A stretch of 64,000 nt of DNA from Aedes albopictus. Lineage: Eukaryota; Arthropoda; Insecta; Diptera; Culicidae. This document shows positions 9,549 to 20,350 of this stretch, piece after piece (position 1 is the stretch's first letter; every line of letters begins with the position of its first letter). Position numbers and translations under genes: made by a program. The notes beneath the pieces are model-generated. The model worked only from the letters and a program-made list of their open reading frames with translations, had not been told where the DNA came from and did no database searches. The stretch covers positions 294,601,080 to 294,665,079 of the forward strand of contig NC_085136.1 in the NCBI RefSeq assembly GCF_035046485.1, written 5' to 3'.

Positions 9549-12500
9549 ATGGCACCGTTTGGAGGAGCAACCAAGGCACCGTCGATGAGGGCTTTGACGG
9601 CTAGGCTGAAGGAAATCCAGTTGAACTTCAACGACATCTACCGCTTCACTCAGGCATTTTCCGATGCCAACAGTGTCACCGAAGTGGAAATTCGCTTGGG
9701 CAAACTCGATGAGCTGTGGGAGGGCTACAGTGAAACCATGGTGGAGATCTTCGCACACGAAGACTACAATCCCGAAAAGGCTTCGTTGGAGAAGGAACGT
9801 GTGGAGTTCAGCGACCAGTACTACGAGGTCAAGTCCTTCCTCATGGACAAGATCAAGGAGCTTCAGAGACCTTCTGGAAATCTGGAACAGCCTGTTCGTG
9901 CTGGCGATGGAGCATCATCAAACACAAGCGACCACGTCCGTCTGCCGCAGATCAAGCTGCAGACGTTCAACGGCGATATCGACGATTGGCTGAGCTTCCG
10001 CGATCTATTCACGTCGCTCATCCACTGGAAGGTGGATCTACTGGAAGTGGAAAAATTCCACTATTTGAAAGGCTGTCTCCAGGGTGAACCCAAGGCCCTG
10101 ATTGATCCTCTTCCAATCACGAAGGCCAACTACCAGGTGGCATGGGACTCGCTGCTGAAGCGCTACAATAATAGCAAGCAGCTAAGGAAGCGGCAGGTGC
10201 AAGGACTCTTCAAACTGCCCACACTTTCCAAGGAATCCGGAGCCGAGCTACACATCCTAGTAGAAGGCTTCGAACGAATCGTGCAGACCCTGGACCAGTT
10301 CGTTCAACCGAACGAATACAAGGATCTTCTGTTGGTGAACATCCTTACAGCACGATTGGACCCGGTCACGCGTAGGGGGTGGGAAGAGGTCTCATCCACG
10401 AAGGCGCAGGACACCCTAGAGGATTTGTTCGAGTTTCTGCGGCGTCGAATCCAGGTTTTGGAGAGTCTTCCACCGAAATCCACCGATACTAGGGGTGTCG
10501 GTCAGCAGCAACAACAACCAAAATCAAGGCAACCATCCATGAAGGCCAGCTATAGTTCTGCTCCTACCCAGGCGTCTAGGGGACGCTGCGTTGCCTGCTC
10601 ATCGGATCATCTCCTCTTCCAGTGCAACGAATTCCAACGGATGACAGTATCCAACAGGGATGGTCTCCTGAGGTCCCATGGCCTGTGTCGGAACTGTTTC
10701 AGGGTGGGACATCAGGCTAAGGAATGCCAATCCAAATACTCCTGTCGAAACTGCAAGGGACGTCACCATACTCTGGTCTGTTTCAAGCAGGAGAAGGAAA
10801 GGGAACCCAAGATTGCGGCAGTTGCTGGGGGCAACAAGCCGTCGAACTCCAAGGAACCACAGGAATCCAACTCCCAAGTGGCTAACGTGGCAGCCACGGA
10901 AACTGCAGTATCGGCTGCTGCACTCCAACACCCAACACAGGTTCTTTTGGCAACAGCAGTCGTGATGATCGAGGATGGCGTTGGCAATCGTTTCCCCGCT
11001 CGTGCACTGCTGGATTCCGGATCTGAAAGTAATTTTATTACTCAGCGATTGAGTCAACGGTTACAAGTCCATCGAGATCGGGTAGATATTTCGGTGGCAG
11101 GAATTGGCCAAGCGGCTACCAAGGTTCGGCAAAGGATTCAAGCGGTTCTTCGATCAAGAGTTTCCGATTTCTCTCGTGAGTTAAGCTTCCTAGTTCTTCC
11201 AAGGGTTACAGTTAACCTCCCAACAACCGCTATCAACACAAACAGATGGACTCTTCCAAGTGGGATTCAACTGGCGGATCCCACATTCTTCGAATCAAGC
11301 GTGGTGGACCTCGTGCTCGGTATCGAGTGTTTTTTCGAATTTTTCGAAACCGGAAGGAGGATTTCCCTGGGGGAACAACTCCCAGCCCTGACCGAGTCCG
11401 TGTTTGGTTGGGTAGTCAGCGGTGGTATTTCAGTTCCAGTTCGTTCCCTAAACATCAGCTGTAACGTTTCCACATTAGACAATTTGGAAGCTTTGATCAC
11501 TCGTTTTTGGTCCTGCGAGGAGGTGGGAACCGGCAAGGCTTATTCACCAGAGGAGGCACGTTGCGAGAAATGGTTCTCCAGCACGGTTCAACGGGAGCAC
11601 AGCGGTCGGTACACGGTCGCTTTACCAAGGACGGAAGATGCTGTATCACGATTAGGCGAATCAAAGGACATAGCATTCCGGCGACTCCAAGGGACCGAAA
11701 GAAGATTGGCTCGGGACTCATCGCTCCGAGAACAGTACGTCGCGTTTATGGCGGAATATCTCGATCTAGAACACATGAGATTGATAGACGAGGCTTCGGA
11801 GACTTCAATCAAACGGTGCTATTTGCCACACCATCCCGTGGTAAAAGAAGCTTCAACCACAACGAAGGTTCGGGTAGTGTTTGATGCTTCGTGCAAAACG
11901 GCAACAGGAGTCTCACTAAACGACGTGCTACTGGTGGGGCCGGTAGTTCAGGAAGATCTTCGAACCATAATCCTCCGCTGTCGGACCAAGCAAATCATGT
12001 TGGTGTCGGATGTGGAAAAAATGTTTCGGCAAATCATCGTCCGTCCAGAAGATCGCCCGCTGCAGTGTATTCTCTGGAGAAACTCACCATCGGAAGACGT
12101 TCATACGTTTGAGCTGAACACAGTGACGTACGGAACGAAGCCAGCGCCCTTTTTGGCCACAAGGACACTTCGGCAGCTCGCACTGGATGAGGAAGGAAGA
12201 TTTCCGCTCGCTGCACGAGCGGCCATGGAAGACACCTATATGGATGACGTAATCACGGGTGCGAACGATGTAAAAACCGTCACGGAGTTGCAAGGGCAGC
12301 TAAATACGATGTTGTCTGGAGGAGGATTTCAGCTACGGAAATGGGCGTCCAACTGCCCGTTAGCATTAGCCGGTATTCCAGAAGAAAACTTGGCCATCCG
12401 AACTCCGAATGGGATTAATCTGGACCCAGATCCTTCGGTTAAGACATTGGGGTTAACCTGGTTCCCTTCCACGGATGTTCTCGGATTTAAATTCACCATT

Positions 12501-14867
12501 CCCGCTTTGGACGCTGACGCCATCATCACCAAACGGACTATATTGTCAGTGATCGCAACCTTATTCGACCCTCTAGGCCTCCTAGGAGCCGTAATTACCA
12601 CGGCAAAGGTTTTTATGCAACAGCTATGGACAATTCGGGACGAAAACGGGCATCCGCTCGACTGGGACCAGTCTGTACCACCAACGGTGGGTGAGGCATG
12701 GAGGAATTTCCATGAACAGCTACCGATTCTTAATCAACCAAAGATCGAGCGATGCGTTATTATCCCGGAAGCAGTAGCGATTGAAATCCACTGCTTTTCC
12801 GATGCTTCGGAGAAGGCATACGGAGCCTGTCTCTATGTCCGGAGCATGAATGCAGTGGGAAAGGTGAAGGTGCAACTACTTTCATCCAAATCAAAGATCG
12901 CTCCACTGAAATGTCAGACTATTCCTCGGTTGGAGCTTTGCGGAGCGGTTTTGGGCGTCGAACTCTTCCAGAAGGTCCATGAATCGATTAAGATAGCAGC
13001 ATCCTGTTACTTCTGGACAGATTCCACGTGTGTCCTCCGATGGATTCAGGCTCCTCCAACCACTTGGACAACGTTTGTTGCTAATCGTACAGCGAAGATT
13101 CAGACAATCACCGAAGGTTGTAAGTGGAGTCATGTTCCGGGAGTGCAAAATCCAGCAGACCTCATATCCAGAGGTATTACACCTCAACACATCCTGGAAA
13201 ATAACGTTTGGTGGGAAGGGCCAGCCTGGTTAAAATACAGCCCGGATCAGTGGCCTAGATTACCGGAAATCGGATCAACGGAAGACGTAGAAGCAGAGAA
13301 ACGACGAACAGTTGTCGCTGGAACGGTTTCCACAATCGCAGAGTTCAACCATGAGTATTTCCGGAAGTTTTCCACGTATTCGGACCTCGTTCGCCGCACC
13401 GCATACTGGTTGCGTCTAATGAAACTACTTCGACTACCATCTGCACAAAGGAAAAACCGAAGGTTTCTTTCTACGTTGGAGCTCCGGGAAGCGGAAAATA
13501 CCTTGATTCGTTTGGTACAAAAAGAAGTATTCATCGAGGAGCTGAAGGCGCTGTCTAAGGGTGAATCTGTTGCAAAGGGGTCAAGTCTACGCTGGTACAA
13601 TCCTTTTCTTTCAAACGATCAACTGCTAAAACTTGGAGGACGACTGAAGCATTCCTTGGAATCAGAAGAAGCGAAGCATCCCGCTGTTCTACCAGCGCGA
13701 CATCCGTTCACTCGACTACTTCTTCAGCACTATCACCATCGTTTGCTGCATGCGGGACCACAGCTAATGCTGAGTGTGGTGAGGCTTAGATTTTGGCCGT
13801 TAGGAGGAAGGAGTGTCGTTCGGAACATCGTGAATAAATGCCAAAAATGCTTTCGTACCAAGCCATCGACCATCCAACAGTTCATGGGAGATTTACCAGC
13901 GGCCCGAGTAACTGTATCCCGTCCATTTTCGAACACAGGCGTTGACTATTTTGGCCCTGTTTACCTCCGTCCCGTTCCTCGTCGTGGTGCAGTTAAGGCC
14001 TACGTAGCAATTTTTGTTTGCTTATGCACAAAAGCGGTTCATTTAGAACTTGTGTCAGACCTGTCAACTGATCGATTCCTTCAGGCACTCCGCCGGTTTG
14101 TGGCGCGAAGAGGTCGTTGTGAGAATATATATTCCGACAATGGCACAAATTTTGTCGGTGCACGTAATAAACTGCAAGATCTTTTGACACTGTTAAAGAG
14201 CCGGAATCATCACGACACTGTCTCCAAAGAATGTGCCAAGGACGGTATTCAATGGCATTTTATCCCGCCGAGCGCCCCCCACTTTGGAGGCTTGTGGGAA
14301 GCGGCAGTCCGTTCATCCAAATACCATCTGCTGCGAGTATTGGGCGAAGCAACTGTATCACCCGAAGACTTCAGCACGCTGCTTACACAGGTCGAAGCGT
14401 GCCTCAATTCTCGCCCCCTTACGCCTCTGTCCGACGACCCCAATGATCTTGAACCATTGACGCCTGCTCATTTCCTGATCGGCTCATCCCTTCAGTCGAT
14501 CCCTGAACCAGATTTAGGAGAACTTCCAATCAACCGTTTGGATGCTCTACAACTCACTCAAAGGAGGTTGCAGGATTTCTGGAAGAGATGGCGCAGGGAA
14601 TATCTCTGCCAATTGCAAGCTAGGACCAAGCGATGGCAGCCTGCAGTTCAGGTCAATGTAGGAAAGCTGGTAGTCATTAAGGACGACAACCAACCCCCCA
14701 TGAAGTGGAGATTGGGACGCATTGTTGAGGTTCACCCTGGGAGTGATAAGGTTGTTAGAGTCGTGACTCTTAAAACTGCCACTGGTTTCTTGACCCGACC
14801 AGTCGAAAAACTTTGTATCCTGCCGCTTCCAGAAGATGACAGCGAAAAACCGAATGAAACTGTCTAG
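9549..14867 (+). CDS. BEL/Pao Gag-Pol polyprotein, 1,772 aa, intact
   Basis: One uninterrupted ORF, ATG at 9549 and TAG at 14865, encodes the proteins for retrotransposition. In order: a DUF1759-type Gag (about 130-280, motif FNGDIDDWLSFRDLF); three Cys/His knuckles (347-411), the middle one canonical CX2CX4HX4C and the outer two with CX2CX3HX4C spacing; an aspartic protease with LLDSGS (catalytic D489); reverse transcriptase with YMDD at 897-900; RNase H with D1085 and D1158; an integrase with HHCC zinc region (about H1385 to C1434) and catalytic D1466, D1530, E1584; and a DUF5641-type C terminus (about 1660-1765). Gag and Pol share one frame, as in many BEL/Pao elements. No catalytic residue appears lost, so the element could be autonomous. 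Activity is inferred, not shown. Confidence 0.97.
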   Translation: MAPFGGATKAPSMRALTARLKEIQLNFNDIYRFTQAFSDANSVTEVEIRLGKLDELWEGYSETMVEIFAHEDYNPEKASLEKERVEFSDQYYEVKSFLMDKIKELQRPSGNLEQPVRAGDGASSNTSDHVRLPQIKLQTFNGDIDDWLSFRDLFTSLIHWKVDLLEVEKFHYLKGCLQGEPKALIDPLPITKANYQVAWDSLLKRYNNSKQLRKRQVQGLFKLPTLSKESGAELHILVEGFERIVQTLDQFVQPNEYKDLLLVNILTARLDPVTRRGWEEVSSTKAQDTLEDLFEFLRRRIQVLESLPPKSTDTRGVGQQQQQPKSRQPSMKASYSSAPTQASRGRCVACSSDHLLFQCNEFQRMTVSNRDGLLRSHGLCRNCFRVGHQAKECQSKYSCRNCKGRHHTLVCFKQEKEREPKIAAVAGGNKPSNSKEPQESNSQVANVAATETAVSAAALQHPTQVLLATAVVMIEDGVGNRFPARALLDSGSESNFITQRLSQRLQVHRDRVDISVAGIGQAATKVRQRIQAVLRSRVSDFSRELSFLVLPRVTVNLPTTAINTNRWTLPSGIQLADPTFFESSVVDLVLGIECFFEFFETGRRISLGEQLPALTESVFGWVVSGGISVPVRSLNISCNVSTLDNLEALITRFWSCEEVGTGKAYSPEEARCEKWFSSTVQREHSGRYTVALPRTEDAVSRLGESKDIAFRRLQGTERRLARDSSLREQYVAFMAEYLDLEHMRLIDEASETSIKRCYLPHHPVVKEASTTTKVRVVFDASCKTATGVSLNDVLLVGPVVQEDLRTIILRCRTKQIMLVSDVEKMFRQIIVRPEDRPLQCILWRNSPSEDVHTFELNTVTYGTKPAPFLATRTLRQLALDEEGRFPLAARAAMEDTYMDDVITGANDVKTVTELQGQLNTMLSGGGFQLRKWASNCPLALAGIPEENLAIRTPNGINLDPDPSVKTLGLTWFPSTDVLGFKFTIPALDADAIITKRTILSVIATLFDPLGLLGAVITTAKVFMQQLWTIRDENGHPLDWDQSVPPTVGEAWRNFHEQLPILNQPKIERCVIIPEAVAIEIHCFSDASEKAYGACLYVRSMNAVGKVKVQLLSSKSKIAPLKCQTIPRLELCGAVLGVELFQKVHESIKIAASCYFWTDSTCVLRWIQAPPTTWTTFVANRTAKIQTITEGCKWSHVPGVQNPADLISRGITPQHILENNVWWEGPAWLKYSPDQWPRLPEIGSTEDVEAEKRRTVVAGTVSTIAEFNHEYFRKFSTYSDLVRRTAYWLRLMKLLRLPSAQRKNRRFLSTLELREAENTLIRLVQKEVFIEELKALSKGESVAKGSSLRWYNPFLSNDQLLKLGGRLKHSLESEEAKHPAVLPARHPFTRLLLQHYHHRLLHAGPQLMLSVVRLRFWPLGGRSVVRNIVNKCQKCFRTKPSTIQQFMGDLPAARVTVSRPFSNTGVDYFGPVYLRPVPRRGAVKAYVAIFVCLCTKAVHLELVSDLSTDRFLQALRRFVARRGRCENIYSDNGTNFVGARNKLQDLLTLLKSRNHHDTVSKECAKDGIQWHFIPPSAPHFGGLWEAAVRSSKYHLLRVLGEATVSPEDFSTLLTQVEACLNSRPLTPLSDDPNDLEPLTPAHFLIGSSLQSIPEPDLGELPINRLDALQLTQRRLQDFWKRWRREYLCQLQARTKRWQPAVQVNVGKLVVIKDDNQPPMKWRLGRIVEVHPGSDKVVRVVTLKTATGFLTRPVEKLCILPLPEDDSEKPNETV

Positions 14868-14954
14868 CTAGCTCAGTAGTCCTAACCCTGTTCCCAACAT
14901 CCCATCCCGTCGAAGAGGATTTTCTTTCTATTTGCAGAAATTCGACGAATTTCA

Positions 14955-14967
14955 GGGTGGGTGAGGG
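14955..14967 (+). other. Purine-rich tract before the 3' LTR
   Basis: The G-rich tract GGGTGGGTGAGGG lies next to the 3' LTR and is the likely plus-strand primer. The 3' untranslated region from 14868 is only 100 bp. Confidence 0.6.
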
Positions 14968-15695
14968 TGTTGAAGAGTACATCAATGCCCTCTTAAACTA
15001 CAACCCTGTACTCTAGATGTTACCGGCAGCTACAACCGATCAAGTCAACACAATGCACAGTCCAATATCAACAATCCGAAGTATGCTGAAGCACTGTGAT
15101 GGGCTACCTGCGCTCGTCCAACAAAATCTCCCTCTCACAGTCTCCGAGATAACGATCATCACCATCATCGATTACAACCGACCCCTAGAGTGATAAGGAT
15201 GACCGATACCGAGGTCAGGATGTGATAAGAGCGGTGAGAATATCACTCGCTCGCAGAAGCCGACGGAATAACATCGCAACGCTAGGAACGATCTGTGCAC
15301 TGCAAGGTCTAGGCAACAGACAGTCAGTCCACCGAAACCGAGCCACCGAATCGGACGAGCATGGAACGCTCGACAGAATTTTAATTTGTATTGTGTGTCC
15401 TTTAGCTTTAAGTGAAATATAATATTAAGCTACAGTTAGTGAATAAACCGTATTTAGCATGTTCCGTGTGTATTAAGAATAAAGTGTCGTGTTTTACAAC
15501 CGTCGCGAGTTATCTAATTGAATTTGGACACCGAAACGCCGTCGATTGCATGCTGGCACAAGGCACCATTGGATGATGTGCATGGAGCACAATTGAAACC
15601 CCATTGTTCCATGGAAGATTGGTTTTCCCATCGATGTCGGAGTGGGAACCCAGAACCTGAGCTATCAATCTACGAGGTAAAGCCCTACTCCTTCA
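14968..15695 (+). repeat. 3' LTR of the BEL element
   Basis: Same length as the 5' LTR (728 bp) at a constant 7,493-bp offset. The one difference I see is G at 15259 against T at 7766. TAAAT at 15696-15700 is the right target duplication. Confidence 0.96.
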
Positions 15696-15739
15696 TAAAT
15701 TATTATGAACTGTGTAACTACAATATTCCAAACACTTAC

Positions 15740-16720
15740 CGAGGGGGAATGCGGAAGCTTTCAGGAAGTTTCAGAGGAATTTCAGCGGATTTCCGAGACG
15801 CTACAGAGGCGTTGCATAGGCGTTTCCGGAGATATTTAGGTACGTTACATGAGGTTCGAGGGGATTTTAGCCGATTTTGGAGGCATGCAACCCCATGTTA
15901 CGCACCTGAAACCCTCCCAAACTCCCGAAATCGCCTATGTAACGTCGCAGAAACTTGCCAAAATCCTACGAAATACATCTGAAATCCCCTTAAAGCTCTC
16001 TCGGGCCCCATGTAACGTACCTGAAACCCTCCCACGCCCCCTAGGTGGCGCCTCTGTAACTTTTTGGAAATCCGCCGAAAATTCTCTGAAACTGACGTCA
16101 ATGCCTGCACAATCCCCCTAATATTCCCTCGGCTTTCATGTAACGCACTTAATACCCTCCAAAACCCCCCTCAAACTCCTCTGAAGCCTCCCTGAAAAAT
16201 CTTGTAACTTCTTTAAACGCCTTTAAACGCCCCTAAAAGCCCCCTGAAACATCCTGAAACCCTCAGAAACCTCCTAAACCAGCTCTGAAATCTCCCTGAA
16301 ACGCCCTGTAACCCCTTGAAACGCCCCTGAAACGTATCTAAAATCCACCTGAAACATCCTGAAACCGCTTTAAATCCCTAGAAACCCTCTAAAAGGCCTC
16401 TGAAACCTATCTGCAACGCTTGTAATCGCTTAAAACGCTCCTGAAACACCCCGAAAAGCCCCCCCCTGAAATCCCCAGAAACTGTAGACACTATAGATAC
16501 CGTAGACTCGCGGAGACGAAAACAACTGTAGCCAATTCAAACGGTACAATCAAAATTCACGGCAAAACACACTAAAATCGTATTGCTCAACCATGTCTTC
16601 ACGAGTCTATGGTATCTTTAGTGTTTATACCTGAAACCCCCAAAAACGCCCTGTAATCCATTGAAACGCCCCTAAAAGCCCCCGGAAATATTCTGGAACT
16701 CCCTGGAACCTCTAGTCTTT
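15740..16720. repeat. Degenerate 12-bp C-rich repeat field
   Basis: Dominated by CCTGAAACGCCC-like and CCTGTAACGCC-like words. A small MITE (16488-16624) interrupts it. ORFs are artefacts. Confidence 0.65.
16488..16624. mobile_element. 137-bp MITE with about 25-bp imperfect TIRs
   Basis: The left end ACACTATAGATACCGTAGAC matches the inverted right end (reverse complement ACACTAAAGATACCATAGAC), and the match runs on to CTCG. No clear target duplication, and the transposon superfamily is not assigned. Confidence 0.6.
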
Positions 16721-17227
16721 TTTTCACGTCTACCGTAGCTTGACTTTTTACGTGTATTTTTTAGGACATAAACAAAAATATTGAAATATGTTATCTTCAG
16801 TATTCAGTTCAAGAAATTTTCCTAGGTTAGAAATTTCTCAAAAGAATCATCTTGAAACAAGTTCACGAGTTTCTTCTGAAATTCGTTCAGACATTCCTCC
16901 TGGGATTCCTTTAGCAATTATTCAGGAAATACTTGGAGGATGCTACAGAAATTCGTGCATATATTCTTTCATGTGTTTCTTTACACATTTCTGTAGGAAT
17001 TTTCCCCTAGGAATATTATCAGAAATTCTTCCAAAAAATTTTCCAAGGGTTTGTCAAGGACCTTTTTTTAATCCAAATGATACATTTCCCTAAAAAAAAT
17101 GTCGACAGAGATTCGGAGATTATTCCAGAGATTCATTTAAAAAATCCTGTAAGGGTTTGCATTAGAAATGATTTTTTTTTCAGGAACGCTTCCAGGAATT
17201 GATGATGGAATTTCTTCAGAGTTTCCT

Positions 17228-17283
17228 TCAGGTCATATTACTTACTTACTTACTTTCAGTCCTGGGCACCCACGGTGGTGCAG
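17228..17283 (-). mobile_element. LINE 3' tail with TAAG repeats
   Basis: On the minus strand, a short segment with CCACCGTGGGTGCCCAGGAC then CTGAAAG ends in four TAAG-type repeats. This is a severely 5'-truncated non-LTR insertion. The family is not assigned. Confidence 0.5.
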
Positions 17284-18477
17284 AGATTCCCTCAGGCATT
17301 TATTTAGAATTTTCTCATGTATAATTTTCAAGAGATTCTGAAATGTCTCTTTTCTGCAGATTTTTTTTTTGTTTCTGCAGAAATTTTTTGTTTCTGCAAA
17401 AAATTTTCCTTTAGGATTTTTTCTTCCAGGATTTTTATGTAATTATTCTGGAGATATCTCCAGGAGTTCTTCTAAGGATTCCTTTAAGAAATTTATTGAT
17501 GGATTTATAGAAGCATTTCTCCAGTGCCTTTGTCTGCAGTTTCTACAGGAACTTTGGCCGACATTTTTATAAGGTTCCTTCAGATTCTTTTCAACAAATA
17601 TCTGCACGAATCCTTCCAGAAATATCTCAAGTAATTTTTCATTAAAACTACTTTTAAGGCTTCCCAAGAAGTTTCACATGTTTTTTTTTTCTAGGAATCA
17701 GAGAGGTATCTTCAGATACTTTTGTCAAGGAATTGCTCCAGAAAAAAATCAAGAATATTTTCTTCAAATCTCCAAAGAAAAAACAAGGAATTTTAAAAGA
17801 AGAGATTTTTTTGTTCATAGAGACTTTACCGTTCTCGGCATTCGTCTCTTAAAGAAGAGATTCCTGCAAGCAATCACCCAGGAATTTATTTGGAATTTCT
17901 TTCAGAGTTTTTTTTTTTAATTATTATCTGAAACAATTTCTACATTAATCTATGAAGGAAACCTAGGATATCTTTCTGACGGACAATTAAAAAAGGGAAG
18001 GAATTTCAGACGAAATTTCTCATGGAATTCTTAAAGGAATTCTTGTGTGAAATTCCGAAAGAATCTCTGAAGGAGTTTTTCGGTGAATTTTTGGACAACT
18101 CCATAAAAGAGCTGTTGAAGAAATCCTGCACTGAAATTTCTGAAGTAATTCCTGATCTCTGACTAAAGAAGTCTCTGAAGATATTTTTGGAAGAATCCCT
18201 GACGGAATATCAAAAAAAAAATCCAAGCAAGAATTTTTGAAAAACAAAACACTGAAAGTTTTTTTCTTTTAAAGTAATCTCTAGTAAATATTCTGTAAAA
18301 ATCTCAGGAAATACATTTGAATGAATTTTAGAGGAATTTCCAAAAAAAACATGGGAAATTGTTGGAGAAATCACAGCATGAAGCTTTGAAAAAAAAAATC
18401 ATAGGGAAATCCCTGAAAAGAATCCTTGGAACAGCCTTGGGCGCAGTTCCTGGAAAAGTTTATAAAACAATCTTCAA

Positions 18478-18545
18478 GAGAAGAAACGAACCAGCCAAGG
18501 GCTGAAAGTCTTTCAAATAAAGATAAATCAATCAATCAATCAATC
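18478..18545 (+). mobile_element. LINE 3' tail with ATCA repeats
   Basis: AACCAGCCAAGGGCTGAAAG, then AATAAA, then about four ATCA repeats. The same tail, in the other orientation and with clear 12-bp target duplications, is nested in a SINE at 52200-52257. Flanking AATCTTCAAGA and AATCTTTAAGA may be the target duplication. Confidence 0.65.
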
Positions 18546-18829
18546 TTTAAGAAAATTCTTGAAGAAATTCTTTAATAAAATTTCTAATGGAGTTATGGAA
18601 GATTTTCTAAAGAAATCCGTGAAGGAATTCTGAGCTTTTGATTTTCTGAAAGAACCGCTGATAGAATTTAGTTAAAGTATTTCTGAAGCAATTTTTAGAT
18701 ATATTTTTGAAGAACTTCCTGTAGGAATACCTGATGAAAGCATAGATAAGCTTCTGCAACGATCCTTTAAAAAATATCTTGAGAAACTTCTAAAGAAATT
18801 CCAACAATGTTTGCACCGATAAACTTATA

Positions 18830-19310
18830 AAACAATCCATGGAAAACTGCCAAATGATCCATTAATAATTTAACAGTATACCAGAAAACCATAAAGCAGT
18901 CATTACGATCCATGAAACATTGTCGAATGTTCCCTTTTTTCGTAAAATTTAGCAATAAAAAATCCAGAATTTCCTCCTGCTCCTTGAAATGGTTGAAACG
19001 ATCCCTAGAGTGATCCATAAACAATTGCAAACGATCAATAAAAAATACAAATTGGTCCATAGATAATAGGAAAACGATCCATAGAAAATATGATAGCGGT
19101 CCATGAAAAATGGAAAATGATCCATAGAAAATAAGAGAACGATCCTTAGAACAAAAAAAAATAATCCATGAAATTTGGAAAAAAAAATTATGGATCGTTT
19201 TCAAAATTTTATGGATCATTTTCTATATTTTATGGATCTTTTACATATTTTCAATGGATCAATTTAGATTTTTTTGGGATCATTCAATGGATCGTTTCAG
19301 CCATTTCATT
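18830..19310. repeat. GATCCAT motif field with orientation switch
   Basis: About ten GATCCATNGAAAAT-like motifs in one orientation (18836 to about 19165), then about six in the inverted form ATGGATCNTTTT (19190-19295). Spacing is irregular, 20-50 bp. The 150-aa minus-strand ORF at 18767-19219 is low complexity and not believed. Confidence 0.65.
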
Positions 19311-19487
19311 GCGCGGGACATGAATTCTGGAATTTTTTAAAGCTAAATTTCACGAAGAGAAGAGAGCATTCGACAGTGTTTTATGGATCCAAATGACTGC
19401 TTAATGTTTTTCTGATATGCTTCTATGGAATATGAAAAAGTTAGACATACGTAATTCCTGAAGTTCATGGGCACAATATGTGTTGAA

Positions 19488-19690
19488 AAATGGACAAATC
19501 GAGTGGAAAAATTGCGAAAAAATCCACGTAGTTCTGGTGGGATTTGAGCCCACGTCTCCTCAAGTTCGCTAGACAGGGCGCATTAGCCAACTCCGCCACA
19601 GAACAAGGTAACAATTCTGTGAAGTAGAAAGCCAACCTGACCCCAAGGCCCACCTCACCCCACGTACTTTCCTCGCAATTTAGAAAAGTT
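19488..19690 (-). mobile_element. tRNA-like element (SINE head or tRNA pseudogene) with inverted ends
   Basis: On the minus strand an A-box-like TGGCGGAGTTGGCTAATGCG and a B-box-like GGGCTCAAATCCC with a perfect 5-bp T stem occur about 50 nt apart, inside GTTCTG...CAGAAC ends that could pair as an acceptor stem. I could not fold a convincing anticodon arm, so I do not call a tRNA gene. The outer ends are imperfect inverted repeats beginning AAATTGCGA. Confidence 0.5.
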
Positions 19691-19739
19691 GTCAAAGGAT
19701 CATTTGGCAAATTTTCATGGATCATTCGTGGCTTTTTAT

Positions 19740-20350
19740 ATGTATGCAAAACAATATTTTCTGGAAACAAAATCCTGGAGGAACCTCTGTATACACTCCT
19801 GTAGGAAACTCTGGAGGAATTCCTGCTAGATTTTCTGGATGAATCCCTCTAGAAGTTCGCACTCATCCATTGGATACATTCTTGTGGGAATGTTCAAGGC
19901 AATCCGTAGAGTCGAACTCTAAACAAATTTTTGGTGGACTTCTAGAAAAAAAATACCTGTACAAATTTCTGTATGAATCTTGGTAAGATTTTTCGAAGAA
20001 ACCACTGGAAACATTTTTTTTTAATAATTTACGGATGGTTATCTCTGAATAAATATAAGAAGGGTTTCCCAAACGAATCCCCAAAATAATTTCTGAAGTA
20101 CAGCGGAGTTTCAGGAGAAACTCATGGAACTCTACATAAAAGAATTTCCAAATAAAGTTTAGGTGAAGTTCTCAAGGGAATTCCTGAATGAAACCCTCTG
20201 GAAAAATCTATGGAGCAGTTTTGAAAGCATCCATATAAGATTTCTTAATTCCTTGGACAAATGTATGAAGGTATCTTATGAAGAATTTCTGTTCGAAGAA
20301 ACCTCCAGGGTTTTTTAAGTATCCCTGAAAAAGTTGTAAACTTTGTTTTT
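19740..20350. repeat. Degenerate about 24-bp-period repeat field
   Basis: Further GGAATTCCTG/CTGGAGGAA-type words with loose periodicity. No gene. Confidence 0.4.

Larger units (their letters stand above)
7475..15695 (+). mobile_element. Complete BEL/Pao LTR retrotransposon
   Basis: The 8,221-bp element has 728-bp LTRs (TG...CA), a primer-binding site, a repeat-bearing leader, one intact gag-pol ORF, a purine-rich tract and 5-bp TAAAT target duplications. In my reading the LTRs differ at one base (T at 7766, G at 15259), so insertion was recent. All expected catalytic motifs are present and there is no env-like ORF. The clade call rests on the DUF1759-type Gag, the protease/RT/RNase H/integrase order and the DUF5641-type C terminus. 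Confidence 0.96.
16790..18760. repeat. Degenerate about 24-bp-period repeat field
   Basis: AT-rich DNA with recurring TTCCTNNAGNAATT and GAAATTCTT words in both orientations, a decayed minisatellite landscape. Two LINE tails (17228-17283, 18478-18545) are inserted in it. Short ORFs are artefacts. Confidence 0.5.

Noticed and set aside
9528..14985. Antisense and alternative-frame ORFs within gag-pol
   Set aside because: Shadows of the 1,772-codon frame, which has all known domains.
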